In this document: in pieces, positions 52,059 through 60,646 of the stretch | Layout of the letters: each line of letters starts with the position of its first letter | Numbering within the stretch: position 1 is the first letter of the stretch | NCBI GenBank assembly: GCA_002423495.1 | Contig: DIWN01000044.1 | Span: 1 to 64,000, forward strand | DNA length: 64,000 nucleotides | Origin: Anaerolineaceae bacterium UBA6105 | GTDB taxonomy: Bacteria; Chloroflexota; Anaerolineae; Anaerolineales; Anaerolineaceae | Reading direction: 5' to 3' | The notes under the pieces: generated by a model | Told to the model about the DNA's origin: nothing | The model's database searches: none | The model's input: the letters and a program-made list of their open reading frames with translations, nothing else | Made by a program: the position numbers and the translations under genes

Positions 52059-53111
52059 TTGTTAACGAACGAAGCTGTTTTGAATGCCTTAAGAAACGTA
52101 ATGGATCCGGATTTACATCAGGATCTTGTTAGCCTTGGAATGATAAAGGATGTAAAAGTCGACGGAGATAAGGTCAGTTTTACGATTGAACTCACCACTC
52201 CCAGTTGCCCGCTCAAATCAAAGATTGAAAACGACGCCCGCCAGGCTGTGTTGAGTCTGACCGAAGCCAAAGAGGTGGAAATCAATATGTCGGCACAAGT
52301 CAGGACCCCAAAGGCTGTGACGATTGATCAAAATCAATTTAAACATGTGATTGCAGTTGGGTCCGGTAAGGGTGGCGTGGGTAAGAGCACGGTTTCTGTA
52401 AATTTAGCGCTGGCTTTGGCGCAGGATGGAGCCAAAGTTGGTTTGCTCGATGCGGATATTTACGGCCCTAACATTCCACGTATGCTCGGTATTGATCGTC
52501 TCCCAGAGAATGTAACGGGTGGCAAGATCCCGCTGGCTGAGATTCATGGAATGAAAGTCATGTCCATTGGTTTTCTTGTGCAAAACGGTCAGCCGCTGAT
52601 CTGGCGTGGACCGATGCTCCACTCCGCGATACAACAGTTCATCACGGATTTTGATTGGGGCGATCTCGATTACTTCATCGTGGATTTACCGCCGGGAACA
52701 GGAGATGTGCAGCTTTCCTTGAGTCAGACCTTGCCGCTGACCGGCGCAGTAATCGTGACAACACCCCAACAGGTTGCTATTGACGACGCAGCACGCGCGG
52801 TGGGAATGTTTGAGAAACTTGAAGTCCCGATTTTGGGGATTGTAGAAAACATGTCTTATCTCATCATGTCGGATGGCTCAAAGTTGGCAGTCTTCGGCAC
52901 TGGTGGCGGTGAGCATTTGGCTTCCCGCACCGGCATCACATTCCTGGGCAGGATTCCACTGGATCCTGAAATTGGGCAAGGTGGAGATATCGGCAGCCCT
53001 GTTGTGCTACTTGATGAGACCAATCCGAGCGCTCAGGCGATGCGGGAGGTTGCCCGCAAGGTGGCAGCAGAAGCCAGTATCAAGGCTCATGAGGCTAAAG
53101 GACAGGGATGA
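52059..53111 (+). CDS. mrp: Mrp/ApbC-type iron-sulfur carrier ATPase
   Basis: A 350-residue P-loop ATPase that carries Fe-S clusters to target proteins. An N-terminal MIP18 (DUF59) domain of about 85 residues (VMDPDLHQDLVSLGMIKDV) precedes the ATPase domain with the deviant Walker A GSGKGGVGKSTVSVNLA near residues 102-118 and DADIYGPNIPRML. The usual C-terminal CxxC is not seen; the ENMSYLIMSDG region lacks the cysteines of ApbC. The start is TTG, five bases after AGGAGA. Confidence 0.92.
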   Translation: MLTNEAVLNALRNVMDPDLHQDLVSLGMIKDVKVDGDKVSFTIELTTPSCPLKSKIENDARQAVLSLTEAKEVEINMSAQVRTPKAVTIDQNQFKHVIAVGSGKGGVGKSTVSVNLALALAQDGAKVGLLDADIYGPNIPRMLGIDRLPENVTGGKIPLAEIHGMKVMSIGFLVQNGQPLIWRGPMLHSAIQQFITDFDWGDLDYFIVDLPPGTGDVQLSLSQTLPLTGAVIVTTPQQVAIDDAARAVGMFEKLEVPILGIVENMSYLIMSDGSKLAVFGTGGGEHLASRTGITFLGRIPLDPEIGQGGDIGSPVVLLDETNPSAQAMREVARKVAAEASIKAHEAKGQG

Positions 53112-53117
53112 TATAAT
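53112..53117 (+). promoter_or_regulatory. -10 box placed for a leaderless ricT transcript
   Basis: TATAAT begins one base after the mrp stop codon and ends seven bases before the ATG at 53125 (CGCCAAC between). No Shine-Dalgarno lies in the gap. Confidence 0.55.
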
Positions 53118-53124
53118 CGCCAAC

Positions 53125-54324
53125 ATGTCTGAAACAAGTTACATTGGTGTTCAATTTAAGCCGATAGGCAAAACTTATAACTTTATGCTTCCTGAAAATA
53201 TGGAAGTTGAGAGAAATGCGCTGGTGGTAGTTAATACCGTCAGAGGTAAACAGATTGGAAGGGTTGCGGCTGTTAATTTGCCGCAACCTGAGAATCCTTC
53301 TGAGGTACAGTCCATAGAACGCGTTGCAAACGAAGAAGACCTTCAACGAAAAGCGGAAATTACCGCAAAAGAGGAAGAGGTCGTCCGCGCAGTAGCAAAA
53401 TACCTGCTTGATCCTGGTCATGAAGGTATAAAAGTTGTGGACGCAGAGTACAGTCTTGATTATTCACGACTGACTATCTACCTTAACTACGAATCGAGCA
53501 CGAACTTTAATCCGCGTAACTTTATCCGGGATGTCTCGCACATGTTCCAGGGTTGTCGCATTGAAGTGCGGCAGGTTGGCCCCAGAGATGCTGCCAAGGT
53601 TATTTCAGGCATTGGAGCCTGTGGCATAGAAAAGCGTTGCTGTTCAAGATTTTTGACAGAATTTAGTTCCATCTCAATAAAGATGGCAAAAGCACAGGAC
53701 ATTTCTCTGACGCCGATGGAAATCACCGGCATTTGCGGGCGCCTGCGCTGTTGCCTGGCTTATGAGTTTGAAATGTATGACGAAGCGCGCAAAAATTTGC
53801 CCAAGAAGAAGAAGATGGTGAGCACACCTCTTGGTGAGGGTAAAGTGCTGCAGATCATGCCGCTGAAAGACTCTGTGCTGGTTGATTTACCTGAAAAGGG
53901 ACCCAAGGAGTTTACCCGGACGGAACTTGAAACTGGCATCCTTGAGGAAAAAATCGTTTCCAAGGAAATCGAAGAATTTGCATTTTCTGAGCATGATGAA
54001 GATGTTGAAGTGGTCCGCCTGGAATCACCGAAACCCCGCGAAGAAAGACCCAGTGGAAGACGCGGCAGCCGAAGTGACAGATCTCGCCAGGGCAGTCAAT
54101 CCCGAAGCAGGAATACCCGGGATGGACAGGGATCAGACCGTGAACAGAAATCTTCAAGCAGCCGGCGGCAGGATCAGCCACGAAATAGCAACCAGCAACC
54201 CGGGTCCAACAGGCAGGATCAAGCAGGTCAGCCGCAAGAACAGCGCAAAAGCAGCTCAAGTCGCAGGAGAAAATCACGCCCAAGGCGCGACCAATCTACA
54301 AATAATCCACCGAAACAGGAATAA
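53125..54324 (+). CDS. ricT: PSP1-domain protein, RicT/YaaT type, with basic tail
   Basis: A 399-residue protein. Residues 1 to about 265 are the PSP1/RicT domain. It contains CGIEKRCCSRF, SIKMAKAQDISL and GICGRLRCCLAYE, the cysteine-rich region that in Bacillus RicT helps hold Fe-S clusters in the RicAFT complex for RNA processing. The last 100 residues are a disordered Arg/Ser/Gln-rich tail, not part of the standard domain. The ATG at 53125 begins the conserved domain (MSETSYIGVQFKPIG). A longer in-frame opening runs back into mrp but encodes nothing plausible. PIG-L follows nine bases later. Confidence 0.9.
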   Translation: MSETSYIGVQFKPIGKTYNFMLPENMEVERNALVVVNTVRGKQIGRVAAVNLPQPENPSEVQSIERVANEEDLQRKAEITAKEEEVVRAVAKYLLDPGHEGIKVVDAEYSLDYSRLTIYLNYESSTNFNPRNFIRDVSHMFQGCRIEVRQVGPRDAAKVISGIGACGIEKRCCSRFLTEFSSISIKMAKAQDISLTPMEITGICGRLRCCLAYEFEMYDEARKNLPKKKKMVSTPLGEGKVLQIMPLKDSVLVDLPEKGPKEFTRTELETGILEEKIVSKEIEEFAFSEHDEDVEVVRLESPKPREERPSGRRGSRSDRSRQGSQSRSRNTRDGQGSDREQKSSSSRRQDQPRNSNQQPGSNRQDQAGQPQEQRKSSSSRRRKSRPRRDQSTNNPPKQE

Positions 54325-54333
54325 AAATCTATA

Positions 54334-55038
54334 ATGTTTCCAGAGTGGCAAGGATCAAAAACCATCATGGTAATTCTCGCCCATCCGGATGACCCGGAAT
54401 TTTTTTTGGGCGGCACAATCGCGGAGTGGGTGAAGCAGGGGCATGAGGTCAGTTATCTGCTGCTAACCAAAGGGCAGAGGGGCGTCTCTCCGGGATATCC
54501 GGACCCTGTCGATTTGGACAAAGTCAGGGTACGTGAGCAACAGAATGCTGCAGCTAAACTCGGGGTAAACAAGGTGGATTTCCTTGATTTTCAAGATGGA
54601 TATCTCGTCGCTGATATCGAAGCCCGGAAGAAAGTTGCGCGGGAGATCAGAAAAACGCGACCCGATGTTGTTGCCACTTTTGATCCTTTGTTGATTTACC
54701 AAAGAGGCCGAATAAACCATCCTGACCACAGGACGGCGGGACAAATTGTGATAGACGCGATCTTTCCAGCCGTAGGGAATTCTGCTTTCTTTCCGGAATT
54801 TTTGGAGGAAGGATTACTCGCACACCAGGTGGAGGAACTTTGGCTCAGTGTACCGGTGGAGGCCAACTTCGAATTGGATGTCACCCAAAACTGGCAATTG
54901 AGATTGGAAGCATTATTGGAACATGTTTCCCAGGTTGGTGAACCGGCAAAATTTCTTGAAATAATGGAAACAAAAAGGCAAACCCGCTGGGGCGAAGAAA
55001 TGCGTTACGTCGAATCTTTCAGGAGATTGATCTTATGA
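54334..55038 (+). CDS. PIG-L family deacetylase
   Basis: A 234-residue zinc hydrolase of the LmbE/MshB/BshB group that removes acetyl from N-acetylglucosamine-type substrates. The metal motif AHPDDPEFFLGGTI starts near residue 12, and LLTKGQRG and NHPDHRTAG carry further family residues. Proline follows HPDD where many members have another residue. No thiol-biosynthesis partner is nearby. A possible ribosome-binding AGGA lies rather far (13 bases) upstream. It overlaps the M20 peptidase gene by four bases. Confidence 0.88.
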   Translation: MFPEWQGSKTIMVILAHPDDPEFFLGGTIAEWVKQGHEVSYLLLTKGQRGVSPGYPDPVDLDKVRVREQQNAAAKLGVNKVDFLDFQDGYLVADIEARKKVAREIRKTRPDVVATFDPLLIYQRGRINHPDHRTAGQIVIDAIFPAVGNSAFFPEFLEEGLLAHQVEELWLSVPVEANFELDVTQNWQLRLEALLEHVSQVGEPAKFLEIMETKRQTRWGEEMRYVESFRRLIL

Positions 55039-56219
55039 GCGATTCTCACATTTATCAATTCGCCCAAACCCTTCAGGAATCTGTCAGCCATCATCGACGG
55101 CATATCCACCGCAATCCGGAACTTGCTTTTGAGGAAGTCCAGACTGCTGATTATGTAGCAAAGGAACTGGAATCGTTGGGGTTTGAGGTCAAACGGGGAT
55201 ACGGAAAGACAGGACTGGTCGCTTATTTGCCCGCTGTCAAGGATGGACCGCGCTTTTTGCTACGGTTTGATATGGACGCGTTGGCTTTGCAGGAGCAAAC
55301 CGGGCTCGACTTTGCATCAACGAAAGATGGAAGGATGCATGCCTGCGGGCATGACGGGCATGTTGCGATCGGTCTGACTGTGGTAAAAATTCTTGTTGGG
55401 ATGGAAAGTGAACTGGCAGGGAGTTACTATCTGCTTTTTCAACCGGCAGAAGAAATTGGCCAGGGCGCTGCCGCAATGATCGCGGATGGCGTGATGGATT
55501 TCATCCGACCAGATTACGCAATGGCAGTGCACTTGTGGGCAGAAGAACCAGCAGGTTGGCTGGGAATTACTTCTGGACCTGTGATGGCTGGAAGCAAAGA
55601 CTTGCGGATTACCGTACATGGAGTTGGCGGGCATAGTGCTCGTCCGCACAAAGCCGTAGACCCAATCCTGGCAAGCGCGCATCTGATCACCGCGTTGCAG
55701 TCCATTGTCAGTCGTAAAGTTGACCCGCTGGATAGTGTGGTCTACTCGATTACGCAAATTCACGCTGGTTCAACCATCAACGTCATTCCTGATTGTGTCA
55801 CCATGAGCGGGACGCCGCGCTATTTTACTCCAGAGGTGGAACGGGAAATTGAAAATTCAACGAACAGGATTTGCGATGGAGTTGCCCGGGCATTTGGTTG
55901 TGAAATTGAAGTCGAACTCGGTGTAAATGCTCCACCCCTATTAAACAATCCGACTGTTTGCCAGGCAGCCCGGAAAGCTGCGGAGAAGATTAATCCGGAT
56001 TTCGTGATCGAGAACAATTTAAGGATGATGGCGTCTGAAGATATGGCATTATTCCTTCAACAAATACCCGGCGCAATGTTCTTCGTGGGGGCGGGAAAAG
56101 AAGACCCGGATAAACGCTATCCCTTGCACCATCCAGGGTTTGACATTGATGAAAGCAGCCTGATCCTTGCTGCCACGCTTTTATTGGAAACTTGCCAACA
56201 GTTGGAAAAATCTGCCTGA
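55035..56219 (+). CDS. M20 family metal-dependent amidohydrolase
   Basis: A 394-residue two-domain hydrolase resembling N-acyl amino acid amidohydrolases and hippuricase. RRHIHRNPELAFEE near residues 18-31 opens the family signature. HACGHDGHVAIGL near 97-109 carries metal ligands, and FQPAEEIGQGAAAMI the catalytic glutamate. The dimerisation domain starts at GVGGHSARPHKAVDPI. GPxxxxEDMALF near residue 335 completes the site. AGGAG precedes the ATG, which overlaps the PIG-L stop. The substrate is unknown. Confidence 0.92.
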   Translation: MSDSHIYQFAQTLQESVSHHRRHIHRNPELAFEEVQTADYVAKELESLGFEVKRGYGKTGLVAYLPAVKDGPRFLLRFDMDALALQEQTGLDFASTKDGRMHACGHDGHVAIGLTVVKILVGMESELAGSYYLLFQPAEEIGQGAAAMIADGVMDFIRPDYAMAVHLWAEEPAGWLGITSGPVMAGSKDLRITVHGVGGHSARPHKAVDPILASAHLITALQSIVSRKVDPLDSVVYSITQIHAGSTINVIPDCVTMSGTPRYFTPEVEREIENSTNRICDGVARAFGCEIEVELGVNAPPLLNNPTVCQAARKAAEKINPDFVIENNLRMMASEDMALFLQQIPGAMFFVGAGKEDPDKRYPLHHPGFDIDESSLILAATLLLETCQQLEKSA

Positions 56220-56758
56220 TGGAACCCAAGTCACCAATCGTTGGTTTGTGCGGCTTCAGCGGCAGTGGAAAGACCCAAACTTGCCTAAATTTAGTCAAAG
56301 AACTACGCGCTGAAGGCATTCAATGCTGTGGATTTGTTTCGCCTGCCGTGTTTGAGGACACCAAAAAGACAGCCATCAAGGTCCAATGGCTTGAAGGCGG
56401 TGATGAACGGGTTTTGATGACACCTGTCACAGAAGAAAGCCAATTTACGGTTGGGCATTGGCAAATTCATGCGGATGCTTTTGAGTGGATAGATCGGAAG
56501 TTGAGTGACCTGAAGGAATGCCGGGCTTTTTTTTGTGACGAGATCGGTCCATTGGAAGTAGAGCAGGGAAAAGGCTGGATCAAAGCTGTGGAAATCGTGG
56601 ATGACAGAAAGTGCGAATTGAGCATCATCAGCTTCAGACCGACGCTGCGCGATTTTTTCAGCCAGCGTTATCCTGATATGAACATCTTTGATCTTGAGAG
56701 TATTGATGATGACGCGGAAGTCATTAGGTACGTCAAAGAAATTTTCGGTATAGCCTAA
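56219..56758 (+). CDS. P-loop NTPase, THEP1-like
   Basis: A 179-residue nucleotide-binding protein. Walker A is GFSGSGKTQTC at residues 11-21 and the Walker B-like FFCDEIGPLE lies near residue 105, matching nucleoside-triphosphatases of the THEP1 family. The biological role of that family is poorly known. The ATG at 56219 shares one base with the M20 stop (TGATG); an in-frame ATG at 56192 lies inside the M20 gene and is not favoured. An inverted repeat (CCCAAGC/GCTTGGG) follows the stop. Confidence 0.82.
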   Translation: MEPKSPIVGLCGFSGSGKTQTCLNLVKELRAEGIQCCGFVSPAVFEDTKKTAIKVQWLEGGDERVLMTPVTEESQFTVGHWQIHADAFEWIDRKLSDLKECRAFFCDEIGPLEVEQGKGWIKAVEIVDDRKCELSIISFRPTLRDFFSQRYPDMNIFDLESIDDDAEVIRYVKEIFGIA

Positions 56759-56782
56759 ACCCAAGCAAAAGCAGCTTGGGTT
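56758..56782 (+). terminator. Weak hairpin before tatC
   Basis: AACCCAAGC and GCTTGGGTT form a nine-base-pair stem with a seven-base loop. Only two T residues follow, so termination would be partial at best. Confidence 0.4.
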
Positions 56783-56785
56783 ATG

Positions 56786-56791
56786 TATAAT
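56786..56791 (+). promoter_or_regulatory. -10 box placed for a leaderless tatC transcript
   Basis: TATAAT ends six bases before the ATG at 56798 (CCCATT between), so the start codon coincides with the expected first transcribed base. No Shine-Dalgarno is present. Confidence 0.55.
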
Positions 56792-56797
56792 CCCATT

Positions 56798-57544
56798 ATG
56801 GAAGACAACGACACAGAAAAGATGCCCCTCGGCCAACATTTGGAAGACTTGCGCAAAGTCCTTTTGCGGGCTTTGCTGGGCCTGATGGCGGGTGTGATTG
56901 CGGGCGCTTTCTTTGTGAAACCAGTGCTGGACTTCCTCGCGCGACCGATTGGGGGGGTGGAGAATCTGCAAGTAATTGAAGTGACAGAGTCGATGTCGGT
57001 CTATATGCGCGTCGCGCTGTTGATTGGTCTGATCCTTGCCTTGCCCTGGATATTCTTCCAGCTTTTTTCGTTCATCGGTAAGGGGCTGAAAAAGAGCGAA
57101 AAACGCGGTCTCTTAGTTGCTATTCCATTTGCCACGATTCTGTTTCTGGCAGGGGGAGGTTTCGCGTTTTTTGTGATGCTGCCGGCATCCATGAAATTTT
57201 TTACCAGTCTGCTGGAAGTCAATACAACATTACGACTGAGTTCCTATTTTGGATTCGTGGTTAATTTGATCTTTTGGATCGCGATGAGTTTTGAATTGCC
57301 CCTGTTGGTTTTTGTGCTGACCAGGGTAGGGGTTATTAAGCCGACCCTTTTAACCAAGGGATGGCGTGTTGGCTTGGTGGTGATTGCCGTTTTGGCAGCT
57401 GTAATCACACCAACCGGTGACCCTGTAAATATGGTCATTTTCATGTTGCCATTATTTGGGTTATATTTATTGAGTATTGGGCTATCGGCATTGGCATACA
57501 AAGCAAGGCGTGCCACAGAAGCTGAAAGCCCGGAGGTAGAGTGA
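56798..57544 (+). CDS. tatC: Sec-independent translocase subunit TatC
   Basis: A 248-residue membrane protein with six hydrophobic segments, the core of the twin-arginine export system. The N-terminal cytoplasmic MPLGQHLEDLRKVLLRA contains the conserved HLEDLR signal-peptide contact. FQLFSFIGKGLKKSEKR and the VVIAVLAAVITPTGDP region are typical. The ATG at 56798 is chosen because of the -10 spacing; an in-frame ATG at 56783 lies within the promoter. tatA and a tatB-like gene follow. Confidence 0.95.
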   Translation: MEDNDTEKMPLGQHLEDLRKVLLRALLGLMAGVIAGAFFVKPVLDFLARPIGGVENLQVIEVTESMSVYMRVALLIGLILALPWIFFQLFSFIGKGLKKSEKRGLLVAIPFATILFLAGGGFAFFVMLPASMKFFTSLLEVNTTLRLSSYFGFVVNLIFWIAMSFELPLLVFVLTRVGVIKPTLLTKGWRVGLVVIAVLAAVITPTGDPVNMVIFMLPLFGLYLLSIGLSALAYKARRATEAESPEVE

Positions 57545-57545
57545 A

Positions 57546-57734
57546 ATGATAGGTGGCTTACATTGGCCTGAGGTAATCCTGATCCTGGCAGTCCTGCTGC
57601 TGGTTTTTGGAGTCGGTCGCATCACAAAGATAGGCGGAGAATTGGGATCAGGCATCAAGGCATTTAAAGAAGGTCTGAGCGGCAAGAAAGAGTCTGATGA
57701 AGAGAACGAATCAGACGAGCCCAAGGCTTCCTGA
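57546..57734 (+). CDS. tatA: Twin-arginine translocase subunit TatA
   Basis: A 62-residue protein with one N-terminal membrane helix (HWPEVILILAVLLLVFG), then GVGRITKIGGELGSGIKAFKEGL, the amphipathic helix of the TatA/E family, and an acidic tail. It forms the protein-conducting assembly with TatC. GGAGG lies nine bases before the ATG, two bases after the tatC stop. Confidence 0.93.
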   Translation: MIGGLHWPEVILILAVLLLVFGVGRITKIGGELGSGIKAFKEGLSGKKESDEENESDEPKAS

Positions 57735-57745
57735 GAAGGGCGAAA

Positions 57746-58054
57746 ATGGAATTCTTCAATCTCGGCTGGTCTGAGATTCTATTAATCTTCACACTCGCGT
57801 TCATTGTTCTTGGTCCGGATCGGATCAAGAAATTTGGAGGCGAACTGGGGGGATTCCTGCGAAAATTGAGCAAGGATGGCTTATTTCGGGAAGTTGTCCA
57901 GACAACGGACGAATTACGGAATTATCCCCGAAAAATTCTGAATGAAGCCATGCTGGATCAGCCTGTTATGTACGACCAGGCGGAAAAAAGCATGTTGCAC
58001 TCGCCAAAAGAGGGCATCGATATTGAACCTGGTGAAGAACAGGTTCAGGGCTAA
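57746..58054 (+). CDS. TatA/TatB-like subunit
   Basis: A 102-residue protein with a short N-terminal membrane helix (LGWSEILLIFTLAFIVLGP), the DRIKKFGGELGGFLRKL amphipathic helix and a longer polar tail, which favours TatB over TatA. It begins 11 bases after tatA with AAGGGCG before the ATG, completing a tatC-A-B operon. Assignment to TatB rests on length and order. Confidence 0.85.
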   Translation: MEFFNLGWSEILLIFTLAFIVLGPDRIKKFGGELGGFLRKLSKDGLFREVVQTTDELRNYPRKILNEAMLDQPVMYDQAEKSMLHSPKEGIDIEPGEEQVQG

Positions 58055-58071
58055 GGTAATTTGCCAATTTT

Positions 58072-60546
58072 TTAGCCCAATAATTTCCGCATCTCTCCTA
58101 TCATCATTTCAAAAGCTGAATCCGTATCCCTCAAGGGCTTGGTCTCGCTGTTTGTGAAGATAGCCTCGTAGATAGCCAGCAGCTGCGACTTTGTGAAATG
58201 ATGTGAGATTTCGAAGAGTGCAGCTGGGTTGCTTAGCAGCGATGGGAGCTTCTGGATGAACAATCCTTTGGCCAGGGTTGAGAGGCGGAAATGACGCATC
58301 AAGCGGTCGAGGCGCGTGATCGGGTCGGTTTGGAAGGCTTCCACTCGGACTTCTGTAAGGTGGACAAAAAGTTCCTGATTTGCAGACACCTCAGACACGC
58401 TGATCACAAGAGATTTGCGGGATTCATCGTATGCACTTTCAAAAGCTAATTCCAGCTCAGCATCGCTGACCTTAATCTCGCTTGGTTGGCTGATGCCAAT
58501 GATTTCAAAATCGTAAGCCCTGACATTTGGAAAACCTTCGATTGCATCCGGTCGTCCGGCCACAGCGGACTTTTTTAGCAGGAGGGTGCCAGCGCAGTGG
58601 CTCTGTGAGAAGCTTGTCAAGGCAAAATCATCATTCTGATAGGCTTGAGTTTCCCCGTCATCTTCGTAGAGTTGATAACTTCCATCTGCGCCTGCGAAGA
58701 ACTTAATGTGAAGCCGGGAGGGCAGCTTGACCCCGTTCGCGGGGCTATCAGAATCCATCGGGATGATGGCTCCAGATTTGGCGAAGACTGGAATCTGGCT
58801 TTGATCGGCGTAGAGCGTCAGCCACTGTCTGCCGTCGTGGGCCTCGTTCGTGAAGAAGTTGAACCATTGGCCGGCAGGAAGCCAGACTGAATGACGCGTC
58901 AGCTTCGTATCCAGATCTGCTGGCTGGGTGATCGGCGCGACCAGCAAGTGACGGGCGAAGGTGTATTGATTGGGGGCTTGATAAGCAGCTTCCTCATTGG
59001 GATACGAATAGTACATGGGCAGGATCAGCGGCTCTCCCTGCCTGGCGTTCAGCCAATTGGCGGTGTAGATCAATGGCAGCAGGGTGTGCCGGAGCTGCAT
59101 GGCAGAGCGCGCGTTATCCAATACATCTTTGCCAAATGCCCAGGGCTGCCTGTCGATAAATGCATTGTTCGTCGAGTGGAGCCTGAAGATTGGGCTGAAA
59201 ACGCCAAATTGCACCCAGCGGGTGTAGAGCTCGGGATCTTCAACGCCCTCACAATGACCACCTATGTCGTGACTCCACCAGCCGTAGGCAACATTAGCAG
59301 CGGTTGCGGTCATTTCCGGCTGAAAAGCCAGGCTTTCCCAGGAGACAATGGTGTCACCCGAGAAGCCGATCGGGTAGCGATGCCCGCCCAGACCCGGCCA
59401 GCGGGAGAAGATGAAGGGACGTTTCTGCGAGGTGCGGCCAAGGTCGTAGTAGTGCAGGTGGTTGAGCCAGAATAAAGGATCCAAACCGGCTGTGGCAGAA
59501 CGGGTGCCTTGCTGCCAGTCCATCCACCAGAAATCAATGCCTTGATCCTCCAGTGGGTGATGGAGATGCTTGAAATAGGCTTCTGTGAAGGAAGGATTGG
59601 CGATATCAAAGGGAATGGGATCACCAGATTCGAAGTCCTGCCCAAGAGCATTTGCCATGGCAGGATACGCCTCTTCGTGAGGATGGATCCCTTCGGCGGG
59701 GTGGAGGTTCAGGGCAGTTTTCAGATTTCTTCGGTGGAGCGCTTTTATGAACTCGCCTGGCTCAGGAAAGAGTTCTTTGTTCCAGGTGTAGCCAGTCCAA
59801 CCTGAGCTGGTATTGCCAGTTTTCGTGATGTGCCAATCCATGTCCACGATGCAAACCGAAAGAGGGATGTGAAGCTGCGTGAAGGTGTCCATAAGATCCA
59901 ACAGCTCCTGGTCTGAATAGGCCCAATAACGGCTCCACCAGTTTCCGAGAGCCCAGCGGGGCAGAAGACCGGGTTTGCCAGAAACGCGCTGGTAATCAGC
60001 AATTGCTGCGAGATAGTCCTGCGCGTAGCCAAAAAAGTAGAGGTCGCGCTTTTCTGGGGCTGTTTCCCGGGGTTGGAGCCACTCGTTCTCATCGAATATC
60101 AGGCTGTGGCTGTCGTCCACCACTGCCCATCCGCTACGCGAGACCAGACCATCTGGCAGGCTCAGACGACCGTTGGTGCTATCGAGGGTGCGGATGGTGC
60201 CTCCCAGATTGCTTTGGTCCGGGTAGCTGTATTGCCAGGTTTGACCAGTCTGTTTGAGAGTAATATGTAAGTCGCGCCAGTGGAAGCGCCCGTTTTCTTT
60301 AAATCGAAGGTGGAGGTGGTCTGTTTCAATGTAAAGCCATCCGTCTTGCCTCCAGAAATTGAAGGGGGGAACCTCCTGCTCACGATACCAAAACACCTGG
60401 CTGGGGTGATCCTCAAATCGTCTCTGCGGGTCAAATTCCATGCGAATCAGGCGGTTTGTCAGGATTGTGAACCTGGCATCGCCTTCATGGATGATGGCAG
60501 CAGGATTAGCTTTTGGGGTGGGTGTAGGGTGAATAGCCTGGATCAT
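58072..60546 (-). CDS. Glycoside hydrolase family 31 enzyme
   Basis: An 824-residue retaining glycosidase, probably an alpha-glucosidase or alpha-xylosidase. The N-terminal beta-sandwich is followed by the TIM barrel with PLSVCIVDMDWH, the nucleophile region FWWMDWQQG near residue 343, and the acid/base region GFSGDTIVSWESL near 395-407. Beta-sandwich domains and about 90 extra C-terminal residues, probably helical, follow. No signal peptide is seen, so it acts inside the cell. CGGAGGCACAA precedes the ATG. It is divergent from a transporter pseudogene that may once have supplied its substrate. Confidence 0.92.
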   Translation of the reverse strand: MIQAIHPTPTPKANPAAIIHEGDARFTILTNRLIRMEFDPQRRFEDHPSQVFWYREQEVPPFNFWRQDGWLYIETDHLHLRFKENGRFHWRDLHITLKQTGQTWQYSYPDQSNLGGTIRTLDSTNGRLSLPDGLVSRSGWAVVDDSHSLIFDENEWLQPRETAPEKRDLYFFGYAQDYLAAIADYQRVSGKPGLLPRWALGNWWSRYWAYSDQELLDLMDTFTQLHIPLSVCIVDMDWHITKTGNTSSGWTGYTWNKELFPEPGEFIKALHRRNLKTALNLHPAEGIHPHEEAYPAMANALGQDFESGDPIPFDIANPSFTEAYFKHLHHPLEDQGIDFWWMDWQQGTRSATAGLDPLFWLNHLHYYDLGRTSQKRPFIFSRWPGLGGHRYPIGFSGDTIVSWESLAFQPEMTATAANVAYGWWSHDIGGHCEGVEDPELYTRWVQFGVFSPIFRLHSTNNAFIDRQPWAFGKDVLDNARSAMQLRHTLLPLIYTANWLNARQGEPLILPMYYSYPNEEAAYQAPNQYTFARHLLVAPITQPADLDTKLTRHSVWLPAGQWFNFFTNEAHDGRQWLTLYADQSQIPVFAKSGAIIPMDSDSPANGVKLPSRLHIKFFAGADGSYQLYEDDGETQAYQNDDFALTSFSQSHCAGTLLLKKSAVAGRPDAIEGFPNVRAYDFEIIGISQPSEIKVSDAELELAFESAYDESRKSLVISVSEVSANQELFVHLTEVRVEAFQTDPITRLDRLMRHFRLSTLAKGLFIQKLPSLLSNPAALFEISHHFTKSQLLAIYEAIFTNSETKPLRDTDSAFEMMIGEMRKLLG

Positions 60547-60646
60547 TTGTGCCTCCGAATCACTTGATGCTTTAGTTTAATGTAAAAATTCATTTTTTAG
60601 GAAATTTGCAAGTAAAATAGGAAGAATTAAACCTGAGGAGAGTGTA

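Noticed and set aside
52873..53124. Upstream in-frame extension of ricT into mrp
   Set aside because: The added 84 residues do not match the PSP1 family and overlap the conserved end of Mrp; the ATG at 53125 begins the known domain.
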